64,000 nucleotides of DNA from Curtobacterium pusillum (GTDB lineage: Bacteria > Actinomycetota > Actinomycetes > Actinomycetales > Microbacteriaceae), in NCBI RefSeq assembly GCF_007680845.1, contig NZ_VEIY01000003.1, positions 372,001 through 436,000 on the forward strand, read 5' to 3'. Made by a program: the position numbers and the translations under genes. The notes beneath the pieces are model-generated. The model searched no databases, was not told the DNA's origin, and saw only the letters and a list, made by a program, of their open reading frames with translations. Position 1 is the stretch's first letter, and each line of letters starts with the position of its first letter. Below, piece after piece: positions 51,360 to 61,950 of this stretch.

Positions 51360-54056
51360 ATGGGACTCACCGGTCGCCGTCTCGAGGTCGACCGGATCGC
51401 GACCCTCGCTGTACTCCCTCGTGAGTCAGCGATGGTCGTCGTCGGCGACCCTGGTTCCGGACGCAGCAGCGTCCTCGACGCGGTGTCCAACCGCGTCTCC
51501 CTCCCCGTCGTCCGCGTCGGTGTGAACGGGAGCGAGTCCCACTGGCCACTGGCCGGCGTGACCTCGCTCTTCACCGCACTCGACGACCCCCGTGCGACGG
51601 CACACATCGCGCACCTCCTCCAGGGGAACGCGCCGGAGGACCGGCAGACGCCGGGCCTCGCTGCGGCGCACGACTTCCTCGACGCGGTGCACGCCCTCAC
51701 CCTGCCGCCGACGCTCGTGCTGATCGACGACCTCGACCGGATGGACGTGGAGAGCCAGGAGCTCATCGCGTTCCTCGCGTCCCGGCTCGCCGGCACCGCA
51801 CTCCGCGTCGTCGCCACGGTCCGCACCGTGCCGTCGGACGGTCCGCTCGCGGCCCTGCCGACCCTCCGGATCGAACCGCTGCCGGCGGACGAAGCACTCG
51901 TGCTCGCCCGTTCGATGGCGCCGGAGGAGGCGAACGACGGCGTCCTCGCGGTCCTCGCCGAGGAGACCGGTGGCAACCCCGGCGCGCTGCGCGAGCAGCT
52001 CGCCGTGCTCAGTCGCGAACAGCTGAACGGCTCCGAGCCGCTCGTGCTGCCGCTCCGCCCCACGCCGACCACCGAGGCCATCGCGGCCCTGGCGCTCGGC
52101 ACCGTTGCAGGACGAGATCTGGACGTCCTGGCACGGTTGGCGCTCGTCCCCGTGGCGAAGACCGCCGGGTGGGACCGCGACGAGCTCGACGACCTCGCCT
52201 CCGCCGGACTCACGTCCGTCAAGGGCCAGACCGTCACCGTCCGCGACCCCCTCGTCCGCTCCGCGCTCTACTGGCGGATGCCGGCCCGAGACCGGCGCTC
52301 GGCACACACCGAGATGGCTGCGGCGAGCGCGGAGTCCGATCCGCGTGCCGCCGCCTGGCACCGCAGCTTCGTCGACGACGTCCCCGACGTGGTCGCGCTG
52401 CTCCGGGCCGCGCGGTCGTACGTGACCGACGGCAACGCGCAGGCCGCCGTGGTGCTCACCGAACGTGCCCTCCACATCGGGGGCGGCACCGAGGACGAGC
52501 ACGCGGCCCTGCTCGGGGTCGCCGAGGCGCTCCTGACGAACCGGCTGCTCGGCTTCGCCGCGCGGTACCTCGCCGCGATCCGTCCGTTCCGGGCGATGGC
52601 GGACGAGATCCGTCGGCTCCGCCTGCAGTACTCGGTGCAGTACCTCAGCGGCGACGCCGTGCACGCGGACGAACTCCTCGTGCCGGTGGACCCGGAGAAC
52701 GCAGCCGACGCCGACTCGGTGGCGGGTCTCCTCGCGATGGTGGCGTCCTTCCGGGCCGAGGCCTGGGAACTCGACCAGGCCCGCGACCTGCTGGCCCGGA
52801 CCGAACCGCTCCGGCGGTCGGCGTCCCCGCACACCGTCGAGATCACGACGACGGCACGCGAGCTCATCGCCGCCGTCGACGGGACCCTCCCGGCCGACAC
52901 GGAACTGCACGACGGACTGTCCACCACGACGCTCCTCGGCATGTCCGACCCGTCCCTGCTGCTCCTCGCCCACGCGCTGAGCATCGCCGAGCGGTACCGC
53001 AGTGCACGGCGCGTCTTCGCCCTCGTCCTCGCACGGGGCCAGGAGGCGATGCCGGTGTGGACCGAGGCGGCCCGCTACCTGTCCGCCGAGAACGAGGTGC
53101 GCTCCGGGAACTTCCGGCAGGCGCTCCGCGCGATCGACGTCTGGGAGGCCGGTTCGTCCGTCGTCGAACGGCTCCGCGAGCCGTCCCGTGCGATCGCGAT
53201 CGCCTGGCGGCACTTCGCCGAGGGGCGCTCCACCGAGGCGCTCGAGGTCGTCGACCGGTGCCTCGCGCAGCGTTCCACGAGTCGCCTGTGGGGTGCGACC
53301 GCCAAGCTGCACGCGCTGCGCGGTCGGGTCCTGCTCCTCGACGGCCGGATCGACGAGGCCGCGGCGGCACTCGAAGCCGCCGACGCCATCGGTCGGTCCC
53401 TGCGGAACCCGGCGGTGCTCCGGCACCTCGGCGACCTGGTGGAGGCGTACACGCGCCTCGGCCGGATCGACGACGCCCGGAACATCGCGGCCCGGTTGGC
53501 AGCGGACCACCACGCACGTCCGTCCCGCTGGGGTGCGCTCGTGCTGGCGCGCAGCCTCGCGCTGATCGCCGACGACACCACCCGCGACACCGCCCGTCGA
53601 CGCGCGCTGGAGCTGTTCCAGCCGCACGACTCGCAGTTCGAGCGGGCGCGGACCTTCGCGGCGCTCGCCGCCGTGGGGAACGCGACGGACCGGCCGCGCC
53701 TGGGTGCGGCCGCAGCGGCCGCGTACGAGGCGGCGGGGCTCCGGCGTCCGCTCGCCACGCCCGCTGCGACGGTCGCGATGCCGTCGTTCGGTGCCCCGTC
53801 GTCGCTGCGGTCCGCCCCGGTGCTGTCCGCACCGGTGCCCGGGACGCCGCGGAGCGCTCCGGACGCGTCGGCCGTGCTCACCTCGCTCACCGCGGAGGAG
53901 CGCGCCGTCGTGCAGAAGGTGACGGAGGGGTACCGCAACCGCGAGATCGCCTCGTCGCTGTTCATGTCGCAGCGGACGGTGGAGCTGCGTCTGACGCAGA
54001 TCTACCGGAAGGTGGGGGCGCGTTCGCGCTCGCACCTGGTCGCGCTCCTGACGTGA
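51360..54056 (+). CDS. Large LuxR-family regulator with N-terminal AAA-type ATPase (LAL/MalT-like)
   Basis: 898 aa. N-terminal NTPase domain (about 10-260): the Walker A region reads VVGDPGSGRSSVLD, with Arg where the invariant Lys should be; the Walker B-like LVLIDDLDRMD is intact. The middle (about 300-790) is a long helical-repeat region, probably TPR-like (ATAKLHALRGRVLLLDGRIDEAAAALEAADAIG). The C-terminal LuxR helix-turn-helix (about 840-895) is LTAEERAVVQKVTEGYRNREIASSLFMSQRTVELRLTQIYRKVG. Such proteins integrate a ligand or protein signal with DNA binding. The Lys-to-Arg change may weaken ATP hydrolysis. ATG 51360 has GGAGG. Target genes unknown. Confidence 0.88.
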   Translation: MGLTGRRLEVDRIATLAVLPRESAMVVVGDPGSGRSSVLDAVSNRVSLPVVRVGVNGSESHWPLAGVTSLFTALDDPRATAHIAHLLQGNAPEDRQTPGLAAAHDFLDAVHALTLPPTLVLIDDLDRMDVESQELIAFLASRLAGTALRVVATVRTVPSDGPLAALPTLRIEPLPADEALVLARSMAPEEANDGVLAVLAEETGGNPGALREQLAVLSREQLNGSEPLVLPLRPTPTTEAIAALALGTVAGRDLDVLARLALVPVAKTAGWDRDELDDLASAGLTSVKGQTVTVRDPLVRSALYWRMPARDRRSAHTEMAAASAESDPRAAAWHRSFVDDVPDVVALLRAARSYVTDGNAQAAVVLTERALHIGGGTEDEHAALLGVAEALLTNRLLGFAARYLAAIRPFRAMADEIRRLRLQYSVQYLSGDAVHADELLVPVDPENAADADSVAGLLAMVASFRAEAWELDQARDLLARTEPLRRSASPHTVEITTTARELIAAVDGTLPADTELHDGLSTTTLLGMSDPSLLLLAHALSIAERYRSARRVFALVLARGQEAMPVWTEAARYLSAENEVRSGNFRQALRAIDVWEAGSSVVERLREPSRAIAIAWRHFAEGRSTEALEVVDRCLAQRSTSRLWGATAKLHALRGRVLLLDGRIDEAAAALEAADAIGRSLRNPAVLRHLGDLVEAYTRLGRIDDARNIAARLAADHHARPSRWGALVLARSLALIADDTTRDTARRRALELFQPHDSQFERARTFAALAAVGNATDRPRLGAAAAAAYEAAGLRRPLATPAATVAMPSFGAPSSLRSAPVLSAPVPGTPRSAPDASAVLTSLTAEERAVVQKVTEGYRNREIASSLFMSQRTVELRLTQIYRKVGARSRSHLVALLT

Positions 54057-54073
54057 CCTGACGCGATCTCCTG

Positions 54074-54119
54074 ACGGACTGGAGGCGCGGTGCCAGCTGG
54101 CACCGCGCCTCCAGTCCGT
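54074..54119. repeat. Family A perfect 46-bp palindrome
   Basis: Centred at 54096/54097 with core CTGGAGGCGCGGTGCCAG and its inverse. Begins 18 bases after the LuxR-type ATPase stop; longest copy in the window. Likely terminator. Confidence 0.93.
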
Positions 54120-54338
54120 TCCGTGCGTCCGTGGGCCGTGTCCCCCCTTTGCGGGACTCCGCACGTCCCGCACCGCCGCGCACCGCAGCGCGCGGTGAAC
54201 CGCAAGAGCGGGCGACGACCGTTGCCGTGTCACCGACCGCGGGTGAGGCTTCTGGTGCACCGACCGCCGTGCTCCCCCGGGAGCCAGCCCGTGGTACCCC
54301 GTCCGGTACCCGAACCGTCGGCCCACGTACGCCGTCGT

Positions 54339-54363
54339 CCGTCCTCGCCTGATCCGAGGACGG
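54339..54363. other. Hairpin in the glmS upstream region
   Basis: CCGTCCTCG (54339-54347) pairs with 54355-54363 (7-base loop), 93 bases before glmS. The spacer 54120-54455 otherwise shows no gene. No glmS ribozyme core was recognised. A leader element or chance are both possible. Confidence 0.3.
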
Positions 54364-54455
54364 GCGGCGGTACGGGCCGGCGGACCGGACGCACGGCAGA
54401 CCCGACGGCGGTCGGTGCCGCACCACCACCCCCGATCTCCCCGAAGGGACCCCAG

Positions 54456-56270
<1,815 letters not shown>

Positions 56271-56284
56271 CCAGGCACACGCGC

Positions 56285-56386
56285 ATGAACCGGTTGACGG
56301 TGTTCCTCGCCGTCCTCACCGCACTCGCCATCGTCGCGACGATCATCGTGATCGCCGCGGCGGTGCTGCCGACCTGGATGTCCTGA
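56285..56386 (+). CDS. Putative single-pass membrane micropeptide
   Basis: 33 aa (MNRLTVFLAVLTALAIVATI, then VIAAAVLPTWMS). One 23-residue hydrophobic helix covers nearly everything. ATG 56285 is 14 bases after the glmS stop. No classical ribosome site is visible, so it may rely on ribosomes from glmS. No family recognised; could be a real small membrane protein or a chance ORF. Confidence 0.45.
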   Translation: MNRLTVFLAVLTALAIVATIIVIAAAVLPTWMS

Positions 56387-56432
56387 GGCGCCTCCACGGT
56401 GGTTCCCGGGTCCGGGCTGCCATCCTGGTGCC

Positions 56433-57146
56433 TTGACCACCGCAGCCCCCTCCCTCGTCTTCGTCGCGCTCCTCGTCGGCGCCGTCCTGCCGTTCGTGCC
56501 GGTCGTCGGCCGGGTGGCCCGCATCGCCGCGACCATCGCGCACGAGGTCGGGCACGCGGTCGTCGTCGTGCCGTTCGGCGGACGCATCCAGCGCATCGAG
56601 CTGCACCCGGACGGGTCCGGCGAGGCCTGGGTCCAACTCGGCCGGGTGCCGGGAGCGGTGCGGTGGCTGGTGCGGATCCTCAACCTCTTCGCCGGCTACA
56701 GCGCACCGGTCTGGGCCGGCGTGCTCCTCGTCACCGGGGTGCTGCACGGCTCGCGGTGGCTGCCGGTCGCCGTCCTCGGCGTCGTCGGGCTCGTCGCGCT
56801 GGCGTTCGTGCGGAACTGGTTCGGACTGCTCGTCGTGGCCGGGTTCGACGCGCTCGCGCTCTGGGTCGCGCTCCGCCCCTCGGAGACCACGGTGCTCGTC
56901 GTCGCCGCGGTCGGGGCGTTCTTCGTGGTGGACGGACTGCGGTCGGTCGTGCAGGTCGCACGGTGGCTCGTCACCGGGGCGCGGGTGCAGACGGACTTCC
57001 ACATCGCGGCGGCCGAGATGCGGGTGCCGGCGATCGTCTGGTTCGTGCTGTTCGTGGCGGTGAACGCGGTGGCCGTGTGGTGCGCGCGCGGGCCGTTGCT
57101 CGAGGTGTGGGCGACGGTGGTCGCGGGCGTGCGCGCGCTGGTCTGA
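56433..57146 (+). CDS. M50-type membrane metalloprotease
   Basis: 237 aa, about 6 membrane helices. IAATIAHEVGHAVVVVPFGGRIQRIELHPDGSGEAWV carries the zinc-binding HExxH (HEVGH, about residue 40) at the end of a helix, as in the actinobacterial M50B/DUF-type peptidases. The second zinc-ligand region (NxxPxxxLDG in site-2 proteases) is not obvious, so activity is uncertain. The start is TTG 56433; CATCCT 6 bases upstream is a weak -10 candidate. Substrate unknown. Confidence 0.75.
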   Translation: MTTAAPSLVFVALLVGAVLPFVPVVGRVARIAATIAHEVGHAVVVVPFGGRIQRIELHPDGSGEAWVQLGRVPGAVRWLVRILNLFAGYSAPVWAGVLLVTGVLHGSRWLPVAVLGVVGLVALAFVRNWFGLLVVAGFDALALWVALRPSETTVLVVAAVGAFFVVDGLRSVVQVARWLVTGARVQTDFHIAAAEMRVPAIVWFVLFVAVNAVAVWCARGPLLEVWATVVAGVRALV

Positions 57147-57164
57147 CGCACGGGTGGGCGGCCG

Positions 57165-57255
57165 GGAGGCGCGGGGCGGCGCCGACCCGCGCCTCCAGTC
57201 CGATGTGTGGGCACGATGCGACGCCGCACCTGTCGAACGACGTGCGCCGTGTCGC
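57165..57255. repeat. Adjacent family A and family D repeats
   Basis: Family A: GGAGGCGCGGG (57165-57175) with CCCGCGCCTCC (57186-57196). Family D: 57212-57255, centre GTCGAACGAC, matching the unit at 19961-20008. They lie between the M50 gene and the second sulfhydrylase. The remaining ~100 bases carry a CAGGC/GCCTG stem near 57294 and the AGGAGG site of the next gene. Confidence 0.78.
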
Positions 57256-57354
57256 AACCGCGGGGCCGCCCGATCCGTAACCGGACGCCGCAAACAGGCT
57301 CGACAGGGCGAAGCCTGCGAGAGTACCGGAACGACCACGGCAGGAGGACGACCC

Positions 57355-58770
57355 ATGACGGACGAGGAGCACGGTTTCGCGACCGAGCAGGTGCACGGCG
57401 GGTTCCAGCCCGACCAGGGGCACGGCGCGAGGGTCCCCGCGATCCACATGTCCTCCGGCTTCCTGTTCGACGACTTCGACCAGGCCCGCGACCGCTTCGC
57501 CGGCACCGACGACGGGTACACCTACACCCGGCTCGGCAACCCGACGAACGCCGACGTCGAACGCCGGGTCGCTCTGCTCGAACGCGGGGTCGAGTCGATC
57601 CTCGTCGGCAGCGGCCAGGCGGCGGCGACGATCGCGTTCCTCGGCATCCTGCAGGCCGGCGACCACGTCGTCGCGGCGCGCAGCATCTACGAGGGCACGA
57701 AGGGCCTGCTCGTGCAGAACCTCGGCCGGCTCGGCATCGAGGTCGACTTCGTCGCCGACCAGCGCGACCTCGACCAGTGGGCAGCGGCCGTCCGTCCGAA
57801 CACCAAGGCGTTCTTCGCCGAGACGATCCCGAACCCGAAGAACGACGTGCTCGACATCACCGGTGTCGCCGACACCGCGCACCGTGCCGGTGTCCCGCTC
57901 ATCGTCGACAACACGCTGGCGACCCCCTACCTGGTCCGTCCGGTCGAGCACGGCGCGGACATCATCGTGCACTCGGCGTCGAAGTTCCTCTCCGGCCACG
58001 GTGCCGGGCTCGGCGGCGTGGTCGTCGACGGTGGGACGTTCGACTGGTCCGCCTCCCCCGAGCGCTGGGTGCACCTGACGAGCCCGGAGCGCTCCCTGGG
58101 CGGCGAGAGCTACGTCGACCGGTACGGCAGCCGCGCCTTCATCGTGTTCGCGCGCGACGTCGTCGCCTCCCGCCTCGGCCCGACCCCGTCGCCGTTCAAC
58201 TCGTTCCTGCTCCGCCAGGGCATCGAGACGCTGTCGCTGCGCGTCGAACGCCACAGCCAGAACGCGCTGGCCGTCGCGTCCTTCCTGGAGGAGCAGGCCG
58301 AGGTGACGAGCGTCGACTACGCGGGTCTGGCCTCCAGTCCGTTCCACGACCTCGCCGAGCGCTACCTGCCGCGCGGTGCCGGGTCCGTGTTCGCGTTCAC
58401 GCTGGCGGGCGGCGAAGCCGCAGCGCACACCTTCATCGACAGCGTCCAGCTGTTCAGCCGGATGACCCACCTCGGGGACGTACGGTCGCTGATCCTGCAC
58501 CCCGCCACGACGACGCACGCCGGCAAGACGCCGGAGGAGCGCGCCGACCAGGGCATCCACGACGGCCTCATCCGGCTGTCGGTCGGCATCGAGGACGTCG
58601 CGGACCTGGTCCGCGACCTGGAGCGCGGGTTCGCCGCGTTGCGGGGTGCGCGCGCGGGCACCGTCGCCGTCGGCGCTGACGGTCTGGAGGCGCGGGTCGG
58701 CTCCGACTCGGAGCTCGCCTCCTTGGAACACGCCGTTCCCGGCAACCACGTCATCGCTGAGGAACTCTGA
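57355..58770 (+). CDS. Second O-acetylhomoserine/O-acetylserine sulfhydrylase-like enzyme, with repeat-derived C-terminal tail
   Basis: 471 aa PLP enzyme of the Cys/Met metabolism family. YTYTRLGNPTNADVERRVALLERG, SGQAAATIAFLGI, ARSIYEGTKGLL, PLP lysine in VHSASKFLSGHGAGLGG (about 216), HLGDVRSLILHPATTTHAGKT. It is divergent from metY at 18526. The family normally ends near VRDLERGFAAL; here about 40 more residues follow (GADGLEARVGSDSELASLEH...). DGLEAR is what family A repeats encode in this frame, and GGAGGCG/CGCCTCC arms are still visible in the DNA. ATG 57355 has AGGAGG. The last codons contain the ribosome site of the monooxygenase gene. Confidence 0.88.
   Translation: MTDEEHGFATEQVHGGFQPDQGHGARVPAIHMSSGFLFDDFDQARDRFAGTDDGYTYTRLGNPTNADVERRVALLERGVESILVGSGQAAATIAFLGILQAGDHVVAARSIYEGTKGLLVQNLGRLGIEVDFVADQRDLDQWAAAVRPNTKAFFAETIPNPKNDVLDITGVADTAHRAGVPLIVDNTLATPYLVRPVEHGADIIVHSASKFLSGHGAGLGGVVVDGGTFDWSASPERWVHLTSPERSLGGESYVDRYGSRAFIVFARDVVASRLGPTPSPFNSFLLRQGIETLSLRVERHSQNALAVASFLEEQAEVTSVDYAGLASSPFHDLAERYLPRGAGSVFAFTLAGGEAAAHTFIDSVQLFSRMTHLGDVRSLILHPATTTHAGKTPEERADQGIHDGLIRLSVGIEDVADLVRDLERGFAALRGARAGTVAVGADGLEARVGSDSELASLEHAVPGNHVIAEEL
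58686..58722. repeat. Degenerate family A element inside a coding region
   Basis: GGAGGCG (58686-58692) and CGCCTCC (58716-58722), the left arm continuing CTGGAGGCGCGGGTCGG like intact copies. It encodes part of the C-terminal tail of the sulfhydrylase. Confidence 0.6.
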
Positions 58771-58772
58771 CG

Positions 58773-60080
58773 GTGGCGGAACTGCAGCACTTCGGGTACT
58801 TCTTCTCGCGCGGGTTCGGCCCGCAGGCATGGGGCCGCTCCGACTGGGACTGGGGCCACGACTGGACGAAGCCCGAGTTGTACCAGCAGTCCGTCCGCGC
58901 GCTCGAGCAGGCCGGGATGGACCTCGTGATCGCCGAGGACGCGATCTCGCTCGGCAACCCGTCCACGCTCGACCTGCGCATCCGGCAGGCGTACGGCGGA
59001 CCGAAGCACGACCCGCTGCTGCTGGCGCCGTACCTGTTCGCCGCGACCTCGCACATCGGGATCGCCCCGACGGTGAACGCCGGCTTCACACCGCCGTACC
59101 TCGCCGCGCGGCAGTTCGCCACGCTGGCGCACCTGTCGGGGTCGCGGCTCGGCATCAACGTCGTGACGGACACCGGCAGCGCCCGGCACGCCGGACTCGC
59201 CCCGCTCCCCCACGACGCCGCGTACGACCGCGCCGAGGAGTGGATCACCCTGCTGCGGCGCCTGTGGCACTCGTGGGGCTCCGACGGGTACGTCGGCTCC
59301 GCCGATGACTGGCACTTCGCGGACGGCGACGCCCTCGACGCGTTCCATCACGAGGGTGCGTACTTCACCGCCGACGGGCCGCTCAACGCGCTGCCGCTCG
59401 ACTCCGACCCGGTGGTGGTCTCCCCCGGTGGCTCCGGTCGCGGGCTGGGGTTCGCCGGGACGCACTCGGACGTCCAGCTCGCGCTCGCGCCGTTGTCCGC
59501 CTCGGCCGTGCGGGACTACCGCGCGCGGGTGGTCTCCGCCGCTGCGGACTCCGGGCGCGCCGCCACGGACCTGCGGATCCTGTTCGTCCTCAAGCCGGAG
59601 ATCGTGTCGTCCCCGGAAGAGGCCGACCGGATCGTGTCGGCGTCCCGACACCCGTCCGACGACGATCTGCGCACCGCGGCGATCGCGTGGTCGAGCGACT
59701 CCGAGACCGACCTGCTGGCGCTCGACCTCGACGCACCGATCCCCGCCGGGACCTTCGGTGACCACGTGTCCGCCGGGACGATCCGCGGACTGCTCGGGGA
59801 CACCCCGGACGCTCCCCTGCGGACGCTCCTCGAGCGCAAGGCGCGCAAGGGCCGGGTGTCCGCACGCGAGGGCTTCGTCGGCACCGCGGACGAGTTCGCC
59901 GACTTCATCGAGGAGCTCGGGGCGGACGCCGACAACGACGGCATCATCTTCTCGGGCGACCTGCACCCGGCGCAGATCTACCGGATGTTCGGGGACCTCG
60001 TGCCGGTCCTCCGGCGCCGGGGGCTCCTGCGACGCGAGTACGGTGCCGGCGGCATCCGGGCGAACCTGTTCGACTTCTGA
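58773..60080 (+). CDS. LLM-class flavin-dependent monooxygenase (NtaA/SnaA/DszA group)
   Basis: 435 aa, bacterial-luciferase-like TIM barrel. LEQAGMDLVIAEDAIS, LAPYLFAATSHIGIAPTVNAGFTPPYLAARQFATLAHLSGSRLGINVVTDTGSARHAGL, AEEWITLLRRLW and VSPGGSGRGLGFAGTHSD are typical of the FMNH2-dependent NtaA/DszA-type monooxygenases acting on aminopolycarboxylates or organosulfur compounds. GTG 58773 uses GAGGAA within the last codons of the sulfhydrylase gene, so the two are coupled: the enzyme could free sulfur for the sulfhydrylase. No flavin reductase gene is nearby. Confidence 0.88.
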   Translation: MAELQHFGYFFSRGFGPQAWGRSDWDWGHDWTKPELYQQSVRALEQAGMDLVIAEDAISLGNPSTLDLRIRQAYGGPKHDPLLLAPYLFAATSHIGIAPTVNAGFTPPYLAARQFATLAHLSGSRLGINVVTDTGSARHAGLAPLPHDAAYDRAEEWITLLRRLWHSWGSDGYVGSADDWHFADGDALDAFHHEGAYFTADGPLNALPLDSDPVVVSPGGSGRGLGFAGTHSDVQLALAPLSASAVRDYRARVVSAAADSGRAATDLRILFVLKPEIVSSPEEADRIVSASRHPSDDDLRTAAIAWSSDSETDLLALDLDAPIPAGTFGDHVSAGTIRGLLGDTPDAPLRTLLERKARKGRVSAREGFVGTADEFADFIEELGADADNDGIIFSGDLHPAQIYRMFGDLVPVLRRRGLLRREYGAGGIRANLFDF

Positions 60081-60093
60081 CGCGCCGGACGGA

Positions 60094-60133
60094 GACGGGA
60101 GGCGCGGTGCCGACCGGCACCGCGCCTCCCGTC
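60094..60133. repeat. Family A hairpin between convergent genes
   Basis: 60094-60112 pairs perfectly with 60115-60133 (19 bp, 2-base loop). It is 13 bases after the monooxygenase stop and 25 bases before the APC permease stop; likely bidirectional terminator. Confidence 0.92.
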
Positions 60134-60158
60134 ATCGCAGGTCCGCCAGGACGGACCG

Positions 60159-61823
60159 TCAGTGGTGCACGGGCTCGACGACGCCCGACTCCTCGACCTC
60201 ACGGACGTCATCGGCGGTGCGGAGGATCTCGTCACGATCCGACGCCGAGTTGATCGCCCAGTAGTAGATGATCAGCGAGAACACGGCGACGACGACGATG
60301 TCGATCCACAGCGGGAACACCGGGTGCGTCAGCGGACCGAAGTCACTGAGGAACACGATGAGCCCCATGCCGATCAGGTAGGGCAGCAGCCACTGTGCCG
60401 CCTTCCAGTCCCAGCGCGGCCGGACGCTGGAGGCGCCGCGGAACACGTTGTTGAGGATGATCACCACGGCACCGATGAGGATCGCGACGCCGAGCTTCCA
60501 GTCGGTGTCCCACCCGGTCCAGAGGATGATGAGGTTCGCGACGATGAAGGCGATCGGCGAGAGCACCGTCGCGGCGGGCATCCGGTACGGCCGCTCGATC
60601 TCGGGGATCCGCTTCCGGAAGGCACCGAGCGCGAGCGGAGCGCCCGCGTACATGAGCACCGACGCGCTCGTGATGAGGCTCACGAGGCCCTGCCAGGACG
60701 GGAACGGCGCGAAGCACGCGCACCCGACCACGAACGCCACGATGAGGCCGACCCACGGCACGCCCTGCTTCGTCGTCCACTCGAACGCCTTCGGGAAGTA
60801 GCCGTTGCGGCTGAGACCGTAGGAGATGCGGCTCGTCGCGGTGACGTAGATCAGGCCGGTGCCCGCGGGCGAGATGATCGCGTCGATGAAGATGATCACG
60901 GCCAGCCAGGTGATGCCGGCGGCCATCGCGATGTCGGCGAACGGACCCGTGTACTTCGTGAAGTCTGCCGTCGCCCACGCTCCCTGGATCGCGTCGGAGC
61001 GCAGGACGCCGAGGAAGACGACCTGGAGGAGCAGGTAGATCACGAGACCGATGAGCACCGAGCCGATGACGGCGCGCGGGATGTCGCGCCGCGGGTTCTT
61101 CGCCTCACCGGCGAGCTGGTCCGCCTGCTCGAACCCGAGGAACGCGAAGATGATGCCCGACGTCGAGACGGCGGCGAGGATGCCCTTCGCGCCCTCGGGC
61201 ATGAAGCCGTCGGCCGCGGTGAAGTTCGAGCCGTGGAAGCCGCTGAAGGCCAGCACGATGATGACGAGCAGGGGGATGGCGACCTTCCACCAGGTCGCCG
61301 CCGAGTTCGTGTTCGCGAGGATCTTCACGCTCAGCAGGTTGACGACCGTGACGACCGCCATCAGCACCACGGCCACGGCGATGCCGGCGCCGGTCAGCAG
61401 CTGCTGGGTCTCACCGTCCACCGTCGTGGTGTGCAACCACGGGTGGGCGAACTGCCAGTGCTGCGCGTACTTGATCATGGCCTCGACCTCGATCGGGGCG
61501 ACGGTCACGGACTGCAGCCACGAGAACCAGCCGAAGGACGCCCCCGCGACGCCGCCGAACGCGATGTGGGGGAAGCGCGCTGTCCCGCCCGCGATCGGGA
61601 ACATGCCGCCGAGCTCGGCGTGCACGAGGGCGAGGACGAGGATCGCCACGCCACCGATGAGCCACGAGATGATCGCGGCGGGTCCGGCGGTCTTCAGCGC
61701 CTCCTGCGAGCCGAAGAGCCAGCCGGAGCCGATGATCGACCCCGTCGAGGCCCAGATGAGCCCGATGAAGCCGACGTTGCGCTTGAGGCCGGAGTCCGGC
61801 AGCGCCGATGTCGTTGTAGCCAC
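60159..61823 (-). CDS. APC-family amino acid permease
   Basis: 554 aa, 12-14 membrane helices. GLIWASTGSIIGSGWLFGSQEAL (the unwound helix-1 substrate site of the APC fold), FPIAGGTARFPHIAFG, FAFLGFEQADQLAGEAKNPRRDIPRAV and SRISYGLSRNGYFPKAFEW place it in the amino acid-polyamine-organocation family. Substrate unknown. GTG 61823 follows AGGAG. The ~127-base upstream spacer is locally AT-rich (GTTAAAGAAT on the minus strand near 61910), a likely promoter region. Confidence 0.88.
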   Translation of the reverse strand: MATTTSALPDSGLKRNVGFIGLIWASTGSIIGSGWLFGSQEALKTAGPAAIISWLIGGVAILVLALVHAELGGMFPIAGGTARFPHIAFGGVAGASFGWFSWLQSVTVAPIEVEAMIKYAQHWQFAHPWLHTTTVDGETQQLLTGAGIAVAVVLMAVVTVVNLLSVKILANTNSAATWWKVAIPLLVIIVLAFSGFHGSNFTAADGFMPEGAKGILAAVSTSGIIFAFLGFEQADQLAGEAKNPRRDIPRAVIGSVLIGLVIYLLLQVVFLGVLRSDAIQGAWATADFTKYTGPFADIAMAAGITWLAVIIFIDAIISPAGTGLIYVTATSRISYGLSRNGYFPKAFEWTTKQGVPWVGLIVAFVVGCACFAPFPSWQGLVSLITSASVLMYAGAPLALGAFRKRIPEIERPYRMPAATVLSPIAFIVANLIILWTGWDTDWKLGVAILIGAVVIILNNVFRGASSVRPRWDWKAAQWLLPYLIGMGLIVFLSDFGPLTHPVFPLWIDIVVVAVFSLIIYYWAINSASDRDEILRTADDVREVEESGVVEPVHH

Positions 61824-61950
61824 TGTTGCTCCTGTCGAGTGAGCGCGAACCCGCGAGCAGGGATCGCGCTCATCGACTCTGGCACTGTGACAGCAACTTG
61901 GCCGGATTCTTTAACACGATGGAAACAATGGTGCTGTACAGGCACTCAGA

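Noticed and set aside
54120..54455. glmS ribozyme/riboswitch
   Set aside because: The conserved ribozyme core is not seen, and this class is mainly known from Firmicutes; only one simple hairpin is present.
57204..57354. Possible SAM-type riboswitch upstream of the second sulfhydrylase
   Set aside because: A CAGGC/GCCTG stem is present, but no SAM-I or SAM-IV core pattern was recognised; the sequence is better explained by repeats A and D.
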